From NCBI GenBank assembly GCA_024234875.1, contig JACKNM010000017.1, positions 1-64,000 on the forward strand: a stretch of 64,000 bases of DNA. The letters are read 5' to 3'. Of this stretch, positions 53,497-64,000 are shown one piece after another. Each line of letters opens with the position of its first letter. Within the stretch, counting starts at the first letter, position 1. Both the position numbers and the translations under genes were made by a program. The notes beneath the pieces are model-generated. The model saw only the letters and a program-made list of their open reading frames with translations. It was not told the DNA's origin and did not search any database. Source of the stretch: Ectothiorhodospiraceae bacterium (lineage in GTDB: Bacteria; Pseudomonadota; Gammaproteobacteria; HK1).

Positions 53497-53943
53497 TCAC
53501 TCCGTGGTCACCGGGTCGCCCGCGTTGGCGAGCGCTGCGTGCAACGTATGCCAGGCAAGGGTCGCGCACTTGACGCGCATCGGGTAGTCCTTGACCCCGC
53601 CGAGCACGGAGAGCTTGCCGATCGTTTCCGGGTCGACCGGATGCTCGTCGGTGAGCAGCGCGTGCAGGCGCTCGAACAGCGCCTCCGCGTCCGCGACCGA
53701 CATCCCCTTGACGGCCTCGGTCATCAGCGATGCCGAAGCGGTGGAGATCGCACAGCCGTTGCCCTCGAAGCCGACGTCCACGATGCGGTCGCCGTCCACC
53801 ACCAGGTTGACGGTCACCTGGTCGCCGCAGAGCGGATTGTGCCCCTCCGCCCGCCGGTTGGTGCCGTCCGGGTGACGGGGATAGTTCCGCGGGTTGCGGT
53901 TGTGGTCGAGGATGATCTCCTCGTAGAGGTCACGCAGGTCCAT
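53497..53943 (-). CDS. sufU: SufU-type Fe-S assembly sulfur-transfer protein
   Basis: A 148-residue IscU-fold protein. The ligand set of zinc-dependent SufU is present: NPLCGDQVTV (Cys and Asp), EGNGCAISTASASLM (Cys) and MRVKCATLAWHTL (Cys). The SufU-specific insert lies between the second and third cysteines. SufU accepts persulfide sulfur from SufS. It starts in the sufS stop (ATGA). SufU is best known from Firmicutes and Actinobacteria; SufE is the usual partner in enteric bacteria and is not seen here. Confidence 0.9.
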   Translation of the reverse strand: MDLRDLYEEIILDHNRNPRNYPRHPDGTNRRAEGHNPLCGDQVTVNLVVDGDRIVDVGFEGNGCAISTASASLMTEAVKGMSVADAEALFERLHALLTDEHPVDPETIGKLSVLGGVKDYPMRVKCATLAWHTLHAALANAGDPVTTE

Positions 53944-55186
53944 CAGCGGTCGAACAGCTCCCTCGCGTGGAGCAGCGCGCCGACCAGCGCGTCGACCTCC
54001 TCGCGGGTGTTGTAGAGGGCGAACGAGGCCCGCGCCGTGGCTGCCACCGAGAACCGCTGCATCAGCGGCATCGCGCAGTGGTGGCCGGCGCGGACCGCGA
54101 CACCGCGGCGGTCGAGAATCGTCCCGATGTCGTGGGCGTGAATGCCGTCGACCACGAACGAGAGGATCCCCGCCTTGTCGCGCGCATTGCCGTGGATGCG
54201 AAGCCCGGGTACCTGCGACACCGCCTCGGTGGCGTAGCGCAGGAGATCGTCCTCGTGGGCCGCGACTGCCTCCAGCCCGAGGGCGTCGAGGTAGTCGATG
54301 GCGGCGCCGAGCCCGATCGCGCCGGCGATGTTCGGCGTCCCGGCCTCGAACTTGTGCGGCACCTCGGCGTAGGTGGTCTCCTCGAAGGAGACGGCACGAA
54401 TCATCTCGCCGCCGCCCTGATAGGGTTCCATCCCGCTCAGCAGCTCGGGCCGCGCCCACAGCACCCCGATGCCGGTCGGGCCGTAGATCTTGTGGCCGGA
54501 GAAGGCGTAGAAGTCGCAGCCGATCGCCTGCACGTCCACCGTGAGGTGCGGCGCCGCCTGGGCGCCGTCGAGCATCACCTGCGCGCCCACCGCGTGTGCC
54601 ATCTCGACGATTCGACGCACCGGGTTGATGGTGCCGAGCGCGTTCGAGACGTGCACCACGCTGACGAATCGGGTGCGCGGACCGAGCAGATCGGCGTACG
54701 CATCCATGTCGAGCTCACCGGCATCGGTGACCGGGATCACCCGAAGGCGGGCGCCCGTCGCCTTGCACAGGAGCTGCCAGGGGACGATGTTCGAGTGGTG
54801 CTCCATGTGGCTCACCACGATCTCGTCGCCCTCGGTGATGCGAGGCCGGACGTGACTGGCGGCGACCAGGTTGATGGCCTCGGTCGTGCCACGAACGAAG
54901 ACCACCTCGCGACTCGAGCCCGCGTTGACGAGCCTGGCGACCTTGCCGCGCGCCCCCTCGTAGGCGACCGTCGCCCGCTCGCTCAGCGCGTGCACCCCGC
55001 GGTGCACGTTCGAGTTGTCGGCGCTGTAGTAGTGGCTCACCGCGTCGATGACCGCGCGAGGCTTGTGGCTGGTGGCGCCGTTGTCGAGATAGACGAGCGG
55101 GTGGCCGTGGACGGTCTGGTGGAGGATCGGGAAGTCCTCGCGAACCCGCGTGACGTCGAAGCTGTTGAGGCGCGTGGCGGGCTGGC

Positions 55187-55190
<4 letters not shown>
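53943..55190 (-). CDS. sufS: Cysteine desulfurase SufS
   Basis: A 415-residue class V PLP enzyme that removes sulfur from cysteine. VYLDNGATSHKPRAVIDAV, the PLP lysine in FYAFSGHKIYGPTGIGVLW, and the active cysteine in RAGHHCAMPLMQRF are all present. The cysteine loop is the short group II (SufS/CsdA) type. It overlaps sufD and sufU by four bases each, so production of desulfurase and acceptor is coupled. Confidence 0.95.
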
Positions 55191-57270
<2,080 letters not shown>

Positions 57271-57336
57271 TGTCTGTCGTCTCCGCTACCGCCGCGGCCG
57301 GCGGGTGCTGGGTCTGTCGTCGTGTCTCGTCGGCGG

Positions 57337-58785
<1,449 letters not shown>

Positions 58786-58824
58786 ACTGTCCCCCGTCGG
58801 CCGACGCCCGAAGGGCGCGCGACG

Positions 58825-58851
58825 AATTCCTGAGTAAATCGCTCGGGAATT
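58825..58851. promoter_or_regulatory. Inverted repeat upstream of sufB
   Basis: AATTCC (58825-58830) and GGAATT (58846-58851) flank a 15-base, fairly AT-rich centre, 40-66 bases before the sufB start. The position suits an operator or promoter. It does not fit the known spacing of IscR type 2 sites. Confidence 0.3.
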
Positions 58852-58928
58852 GTCCCCGATGCGCCAGTGGCCGTCAACGCCGGCGCCGAGCCGACTCGCG
58901 CGGTGGGCCGTCCCGCTCGCCGGCGCAG

Positions 58929-60572
58929 TCAGTCCGACCGCGCGCCCCCTGCCACCGCCTCGAGGTCGAATGCCGCCGCCATCAGGGCGCGGGTGTACGC
59001 CTCGCGGGGCGACTCGAAGACCGTGCTCGCCGCTCCCTGCTCGACCACCCGACCCTCGCGCATGACCAGCACGGAGTCGGCCAGGGCACGAACCACCCGG
59101 AGATCGTGGCTGATGAAGAGGTAGGCGAGGCCGTGTCGCGCCTGCAGGTCGCGAAGCAGGTCGACGATCTGCGCCTGGACCGACATGTCGAGTGCCGAGG
59201 TCGGCTCGTCCAGCACCACGAACCGCGGCTTCAGCACCATGGCGCGGGCAATCGCGATGCGTTGGCGCTGTCCGCCGGAGAACTCGTGCGGGTAGCGGTG
59301 CCGGGTCTCCGGATCGATGCCGACCTCGGCCAGCGCCTGCACGATCAGCGCCTCGCGCTCCGGCGCGGACTCGGCGATGCCGTGCACCCGCAAGCCTTCC
59401 TCGACGATCTGGGCGATCGACATGCGCGGGCTCAGGCTGCCGAACGGGTCCTGGAAGACGACCTGCATCTCCCGCCGGAGGTCGCGGAGCTCGGTCTTGC
59501 CGAGCCCGAGCAGGTCGCGCCCGTCGAAGTGCAGGCTGCCCTCGGCCCGCTCGAGCCGCAGCAGCGCGAGGCCGAGGGTGGTCTTGCCCGATCCGCTCTC
59601 GCCGACCACCCCCAGCGTCTGCCCGGCACGCACCTCGACCGAGACGCCGTCCACTGCCTTGATGTGGGCGACGGTGCGCCGCAGCACCCCGCGCCGGACC
59701 GGGAACCAGACCCGCACGTCCCGAGCCTCGACCAGCGTCGGCGCCGCGTCCTCGGCGCGCACCGGCGCGCCGCCGGGCTGGGCGGCGAGGAGCCGGCGGG
59801 TGTAGTCGTCGGCGGGGGACTCGAACACCTGGCGCACCGTGCCGGACTCGACCACCCGGCCGCCCTGCATCACGTAGACCCGCTCGGCCATCTTGCGCAC
59901 GATGCCGAGGTCGTGGGTGATGAGCAGCAGCGCCATGCCGAGCCGCTTCTGCAGGTCTCGTAGCAGCGCCAGGACCTGGGCCTGGACGGTGACGTCGAGC
60001 GCGGTGGTCGGCTCGTCGGCGATCAGCAGGTCCGGCTCGTTGGCGAGCGCCATCGCGATCATCACCCGCTGGCGCTGACCGCCGGAGAGCTGGTGGGGGT
60101 AGGAGCCGAGGCGTTGCTCCGGGTCACGGATGCCGACCAGCTCGAGGAGCTCGAGCACCCGCGCCCGCGCCGCCCGCGCACCGAGCCCCTTGTGCACGAA
60201 CAGGACCTCGGCGATCTGCTTCTCCACCGTATGCAGCGGATTCAGCGAGGTCATCGGCTCCTGGAAGATCATCGCCACGTCGTTGCCACGAATCCCGCGC
60301 ATGGCTCGCTCGCCGGCGCCGACCAGCTCGCGGCCCGCGAACCGGATCGAGCTCCCGGCGGGATGCGAGGCGAGCGGATAGGGCAGGAGCTGGAGCACCG
60401 ACAGCGCGGTCACCGACTTGCCCGACCCGCTCTCGCCGACGAGGGCGACGGTCTCCCCGGCGCCGACCGTCAGTGCGACGTCGCGCACCGCGTGCACCGT
60501 GCCCTCGGCCTGCTCGAAGTCGACCCCGAGGTTGGCGATCTCGAGCAGCGGCTCGCGGCCTTGCGCGCTCAT
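58929..60572 (-). CDS. yejF: Peptide ABC transporter, fused double ATP-binding protein (YejF-like)
   Basis: A 547-residue protein with two ABC ATPase domains in tandem, as in E. coli YejF. Domain 1 has ALVGESGSGKSVTALSVLQL, SGGQRQRVMIAMALANEP and LLIADEPTTALDVTVQAQVL. Domain 2 has LGVVGESGSGKTTLGLALLR, SGGQRQRIAIARAMVLKP and VVLDEPTSALDMSVQAQIV. It powers the YejABEF importer, which takes up peptides (and microcin C in E. coli). The start overlaps the yejE stop. Confidence 0.94.
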   Translation of the reverse strand: MSAQGREPLLEIANLGVDFEQAEGTVHAVRDVALTVGAGETVALVGESGSGKSVTALSVLQLLPYPLASHPAGSSIRFAGRELVGAGERAMRGIRGNDVAMIFQEPMTSLNPLHTVEKQIAEVLFVHKGLGARAARARVLELLELVGIRDPEQRLGSYPHQLSGGQRQRVMIAMALANEPDLLIADEPTTALDVTVQAQVLALLRDLQKRLGMALLLITHDLGIVRKMAERVYVMQGGRVVESGTVRQVFESPADDYTRRLLAAQPGGAPVRAEDAAPTLVEARDVRVWFPVRRGVLRRTVAHIKAVDGVSVEVRAGQTLGVVGESGSGKTTLGLALLRLERAEGSLHFDGRDLLGLGKTELRDLRREMQVVFQDPFGSLSPRMSIAQIVEEGLRVHGIAESAPEREALIVQALAEVGIDPETRHRYPHEFSGGQRQRIAIARAMVLKPRFVVLDEPTSALDMSVQAQIVDLLRDLQARHGLAYLFISHDLRVVRALADSVLVMREGRVVEQGAASTVFESPREAYTRALMAAAFDLEAVAGGARSD

Positions 60573-61690
60573 GCGGCCCGCTCCCGGGCGGTGTCGTCCG
60601 AGCGCGGCTCGGGCGCCGGCGGTGGCTCTGCCGGGGCCGGGCCGACGAAGAGCTTGCGGGGGTCGAATGCGTCACGCACCGCCTCGCCGACGAAGATGAG
60701 GAGTGACAACATGGCCGCGATCACGAAGAACCCGGTGAGGCCGAGCCAGGGCGCCTGCAGATTCGCCTTGCCCTGGGCCAGCAGCTCGCCGAGCGAGGCC
60801 GACCCGGGTGGCAGCCCGATGCCGAGGAAGTCGAGCGAGGTGAGCGCGGTCACCGAGCCGGCGAGGGTGAACGGCATGAAGGTGATGGTGGCGACCATCG
60901 CGTTGGGGAGCACGTGACGGAACATGATCACCGCGTCGCGCACGCCCAGCGCCCTCGCGGCGCGGATGTAGTCGAAATTGCGCGCGCGCAGGAATTCCGC
61001 CCGCACCACCCCGACGAAGCCCATCCACGAGAACAACAACAGCAGCCCCAGCAGCCACCAGAAGCTCGGCTCGACCACCGCGGCGAGGATGATGAGCAGG
61101 TAGAGCGTCGGCATGCCCGACCAGATCTCGATGAAGCGCTGCGCCAGCAGATCCACCCAGCCCCCGAAATAGCCCTGCACCGCGCCGGCGGCGACGCCGA
61201 CGAGCGCGCTGAACACGGTCAGGGTGAAGCCGAACAGCACCGAGATGCGAAAGCCATACACCAGGCGCGCGACCACGTCTCGCGCCTGGTCGTCGGTGCC
61301 GAGCCAGTGCTCGCGGTCGGGAGGCGACGGTGCCGGCTCCGGCAGATCCCAGGCCACGGTGCGGTGGTTGTAGCGCACCAGCGGCCAGATCATCCAGCCC
61401 TTGTCGTCGATGAGTGCGGCGACGAACGGGTCGCGGTAGTCGGCCTCGGTCTCGAACTCGCCACCGAAGGTGGTCTCCGGGTAGGCGGTCCAGATCGGCA
61501 GGTAGAGGTCGCCGTCGTAGGCGACCAGCAGCGGCCGGTCGTTGGCCACCAGCTCCGCGAACAGGGTCACCACGAACAGCAGCGCGAAGATCCACAGCGA
61601 CCACCACCCGCGGCGGTTGGCGCGGAAGTTGCGCAGCCGCCGACGGGTGATCGGCGAGAGCCGGGAGCGAGGCGACGGCGCCGCGCTCAT
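60569..61690 (-). CDS. yejE: Peptide ABC transporter permease (YejE-like)
   Basis: A 373-residue permease. The first membrane helix (WWSLWIFALLFVVTLFAELV) is followed by a long periplasmic segment of about 80 residues, then the DppC-type core (WLGTDDQARDVVARLVYGFR) and the EAA loop (RAARALGVRDAVIMFRHVLP). The ATG at 61690 overlaps the yejB stop (ATGA). Upstream frame extensions lie inside yejB and were rejected. The C-terminus is Pro/Glu-rich. Confidence 0.94.
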   Translation of the reverse strand: MSAAPSPRSRLSPITRRRLRNFRANRRGWWSLWIFALLFVVTLFAELVANDRPLLVAYDGDLYLPIWTAYPETTFGGEFETEADYRDPFVAALIDDKGWMIWPLVRYNHRTVAWDLPEPAPSPPDREHWLGTDDQARDVVARLVYGFRISVLFGFTLTVFSALVGVAAGAVQGYFGGWVDLLAQRFIEIWSGMPTLYLLIILAAVVEPSFWWLLGLLLLFSWMGFVGVVRAEFLRARNFDYIRAARALGVRDAVIMFRHVLPNAMVATITFMPFTLAGSVTALTSLDFLGIGLPPGSASLGELLAQGKANLQAPWLGLTGFFVIAAMLSLLIFVGEAVRDAFDPRKLFVGPAPAEPPPAPEPRSDDTARERAA

Positions 61691-62799
61691 CCGGCGCGCC
61701 CCTCGAAGTCGATTCGCGGGTCGACCACCGTGTACATGAGGTCTCCGACCAGGTTCATGAGCAGTCCGAGCAGCGAGAAGAAGTAGAGCGTCCCGAACAT
61801 CAGGGGGTAGTCGCGGTTGAACGCGGCCTCGAACCCGAGCAGACCCAGCCCGTCGAGCGAGAAGATGACCTCGATGAGGACCGAGCCGGTGAACAGGATG
61901 CCGACGAACGCGCTCGGGAAACCGGCGATCACCAGCAGCATGGCGTTGCGGAACACGTGCCCGTAGAGCACGCGGCGCTCGGTCAGTCCCTTGGAGCGGG
62001 CGGTCAGGACGTACTGCTGGTGGAGCTGGTCCATGAACGAGTTCTTGGTCAGCAGCGTGAGTGTCGCGAAGCCGCCGATCACCATCGAGATCACCGGCAA
62101 GGTGATGTGCCAGAGGTAGTCGAGGATCTTGCCGCCGAGCGTGAGCTGGTCGAAGTTCTCCGAGGTCAGGCCACGCAGCGGGAACCAGTCGAGATAGCTC
62201 CCGCCGGCGAACAGCACCAGCAGGAACACCGCGAACAGGAAGCTGGGAATCGCGGTGCCGACCACCAGCACCACGCTGGTCCAGACGTCGAAGCGGTGCC
62301 CGTCGCGCACCGCCTTGGTGATGCCGAGCGGAATCGAGACCAGGTAGACGAGTAGCGTCGTCCACACCCCGAGCGAGATCGACACCGGCATCTTCTCGAG
62401 CACCAGGTCCACCACCTTGCGGTCGCGGAAGAAGCTCTCCCCGAAGTCGAATACCACATAGCTCTTGATCATCTGCCAGAAGCGCTCGTGCATCGGCTTG
62501 TCGAAACCGAAGCGGCGCTCGAGCTCGGCGATGAACTCCGGATCCAATCCCTGCGCACCCCGGTAGCGACTCGCGCTACCGGCGGCGTCGGTGGCGGCGC
62601 GGGCGCCGGGGGTGACGGTCTCGCCGCCGCCGCCGCGCGTCACCCGCTCGGTGATGTCGCCGCCCTGGCCGGTGAGTTGGGCAATCGCCTGCTCGACCGG
62701 CCCGCCGGGGGCGAGCTGCACCACCACGAAGTTGACGAGCATGATCCCGAGCAGCGTCGGCACGATCAGCAGCAGGCGCCGGACGATGTAGGCGGTCAT
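61687..62799 (-). CDS. yejB: Peptide ABC transporter permease (YejB-like)
   Basis: A 370-residue DppB-type permease. It begins MTAYIVRRLLLIVPTLLGIM. A long segment between helix 1 and 2 includes the Gly/Thr-rich TRGGGGETVTPGARAATDAA, a feature shared with YejB. The EAA-like loop is TARSKGLTERRVLYGHVFRN. It overlaps both neighbours by four bases, so yejA-B-E-F is one translationally coupled operon. Confidence 0.94.
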   Translation of the reverse strand: MTAYIVRRLLLIVPTLLGIMLVNFVVVQLAPGGPVEQAIAQLTGQGGDITERVTRGGGGETVTPGARAATDAAGSASRYRGAQGLDPEFIAELERRFGFDKPMHERFWQMIKSYVVFDFGESFFRDRKVVDLVLEKMPVSISLGVWTTLLVYLVSIPLGITKAVRDGHRFDVWTSVVLVVGTAIPSFLFAVFLLVLFAGGSYLDWFPLRGLTSENFDQLTLGGKILDYLWHITLPVISMVIGGFATLTLLTKNSFMDQLHQQYVLTARSKGLTERRVLYGHVFRNAMLLVIAGFPSAFVGILFTGSVLIEVIFSLDGLGLLGFEAAFNRDYPLMFGTLYFFSLLGLLMNLVGDLMYTVVDPRIDFEGRAG

Positions 62800-64000
62800 C
62801 GACGCGGGCCCTCGGCGACGCGCTCACCGCGCTCCAGGCGCGCGGCCTTGTCGGCGTCGTACCACCAGAGGCTGAACGACGTCCCGGCGTCGGGGGTGAC
62901 CGCCGGGCGCGAGAACTTGTTCCAGTAGAGCAGTCGGTCGTTGCTCAGATGCCAGTTCGGCACGACGTAATGCCCCCACAGCAGCACGCGGTCCAGCGCG
63001 CGCGTGCGTGCGACCAGGCTCTCGCGGTCCGGCGCCATGACCACCAGCTCGACCAGCTCGTCGACCACCGGATCACGGACGCCGGCGAAGTTGCGCGCGG
63101 CGGGAGAGTCGGCCGCGCTGGTGGTCCAGTAGCTGCGCTGCTCGTTGCCGGGCGAGTTCGACTGACCCCAGCCGCCGACGATCATGTCGAAGTCGAAGCT
63201 GCGCAGGCGGTTGATGTACTGCGAGCGATCGACCAGGCGCACCCGCGGGGCCATCCCCAGTCGTCGCAGGTTGCGCACGAAGGGCAGCACCACGCGCTCG
63301 AACTCCGGGGAGTAGAGCAGGATCTCGAACGCGAGCGGCTCGCCGGTGTCGCGATGGGCGAGCTCGAGATCGCGTACCACCCAGCCGGCATCGGCGAGCA
63401 AGGCGAAGGCGCGGCGGAGATTGTCGCGCGGCCAACCGCTACCGTCGGTCGACGGCGCGGCGTACGGTGTGGTGAATACCTCTTCGGGGATGCGGCCGCG
63501 GTAGCGCTCGAGCATCTCGAGCTCCTCGCCGGCCGGTAGCCCGGTCGCGGCCAGCTCCGAGTTCGAGAAATAGCTCTCGGTGCGCACGTACTGACCGAAG
63601 AAGAGGTGCTCGTTGGTCCACTCGAAGTCGAAGGCGTGGGCGATGGCGTATCTGACCCGGCGATCGGCGAACACCGCGCGCCGCGTGTTCATCACGAATG
63701 CCTGCATCCCGGTCGGCTGTCGGTGGCCGACCGCCTCCTTGACCAGTCGCCCCTCGCGCACCGCCGGCACGTCGAAGTCGCGGGCCCAGGCCTTGGCCTG
63801 GTTCTCCTCGTAGAAGTCGACCAGCCCCGACTTCAGCGCCTGGCGGATGACCGTGCGGTCGCGGTAGAAGTCGTAACGGATGCGGTCGAAATTGTTCTCG
63901 CCGCGGTTCACCGCGAGGTTCGCGCCCCAGTAGTCCTTGACCCGCTCGAGCACCACGAAGCGCCCGGCCTCGAACTCGGTGATGCGGTACGGCCCGCTCG
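62796..64000 (-). CDS. yejA: Peptide ABC transporter substrate-binding protein (YejA-like), N-terminus outside window
   Basis: The C-terminal 401 residues or so of a family 5 binding protein. The frame is open to the window edge and reads SGPYRITEFEAGRFVVLERV, then VKDYWGANLAVNRGENNFDR, characteristic of YejA. Further on, FEWTNEHLFFGQYVRTESYF and VGGWGQSNSPGNEQRSYWT also fit. The signal peptide lies beyond 64000. It is the receptor of the downstream YejBEF importer. Confidence 0.92.
   Translation of the reverse strand, partial: SGPYRITEFEAGRFVVLERVKDYWGANLAVNRGENNFDRIRYDFYRDRTVIRQALKSGLVDFYEENQAKAWARDFDVPAVREGRLVKEAVGHRQPTGMQAFVMNTRRAVFADRRVRYAIAHAFDFEWTNEHLFFGQYVRTESYFSNSELAATGLPAGEELEMLERYRGRIPEEVFTTPYAAPSTDGSGWPRDNLRRAFALLADAGWVVRDLELAHRDTGEPLAFEILLYSPEFERVVLPFVRNLRRLGMAPRVRLVDRSQYINRLRSFDFDMIVGGWGQSNSPGNEQRSYWTTSAADSPAARNFAGVRDPVVDELVELVVMAPDRESLVARTRALDRVLLWGHYVVPNWHLSNDRLLYWNKFSRPAVTPDAGTSFSLWWYDADKAARLERGERVAEGPRR

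Noticed and set aside
58825..58851. IscR type 2 binding site before sufB
   Set aside because: CC and GG are 15 bases apart instead of 13 and the inner bases do not match. It is kept only as an unnamed inverted repeat.

Overview
The window is about 64 kb of very GC-rich chromosomal DNA that reads as a Gammaproteobacterium, probably Chromatiales- or Ectothiorhodospiraceae-like. The genus cannot be fixed from sequence alone. The placement rests on gene order familiar from this class: rpe-gph-...-trpD-trpC-crp-osmC, and leuD-leuB-...-fimV-truA-trpF-trpB-trpA-accD-folC-SPOR-...-cvpA-purF-metZ. A FimV polar hub, a DjlA co-chaperone, a PomAB-type stator and a Yej-type peptide transporter agree with it. 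Nearly all the DNA is core chromosome. I see no prophage, integrase, transposase, CRISPR array, rRNA or tRNA.

Layout. 1-4592: an oligopeptide-type ABC transporter (ATPase tail, binding protein, two permeases). 4600-9345: osmC, crp, trpC, trpD, gph and rpe, without trpE and trpG. 9382-15540: a DUF3530 protein, a repeat-filled gap, djlA, and two tandem TPR-sulfotransferase genes. 15715-19967: three near-identical outer-membrane porin genes, each with the same tail hairpins and each preceded by a GTTGC-N6-GCAAC palindrome. 20206-23441: a cysteine-less Asp/Glu-racemase-family protein, a class III aminotransferase and a TAXI-type solute receptor, divergent from a giant NAD-dependent glutamate dehydrogenase (23584-28512). 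28513-28922: a 113-bp tandem repeat. 28923-32713: dapD and queG on the minus strand, leuD and leuB on the plus strand. 33371-43980: fimV, truA, trpF, trpB, trpA, accD, folC and a SPOR protein. 44049-46442: motA-motB-pilZ on the minus strand. 46701-52446: cvpA, purF, a SAM-II-type riboswitch with terminator, metZ, class I fumarase and msrB. 52721-58785: a SUF iron-sulfur operon (sufB-C-D-S-U, a DUF59 protein and a Rieske ferredoxin). 58929-64000: a second peptide transporter (yejF, yejE, yejB, partial yejA).

How the genes work together. Tryptophan synthesis is split over two loci here (trpDC and trpFBA), and the anthranilate synthase genes must lie elsewhere. Leucine (leuDB), lysine/peptidoglycan (dapD), methionine (metZ, apparently under SAM control), purine (purF) and folate (folC) genes make this a biosynthetic core. 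The SUF operon would supply Fe-S clusters to clients in the window such as class I fumarase and QueG. The stator genes and the PilZ gene form a motility unit with probable c-di-GMP control, and FimV is a likely polar organiser.

The most notable items are the triplicated porins with a shared operator-like palindrome and a conserved CxxC, the riboswitch-terminator pair before metZ, the racemase-family protein that has lost both catalytic cysteines, the PilZ protein with a long helical insert beside the stator genes, the tandem TPR-sulfotransferases, and several families of intergenic repeats. No single large unknown multigene system is evident.
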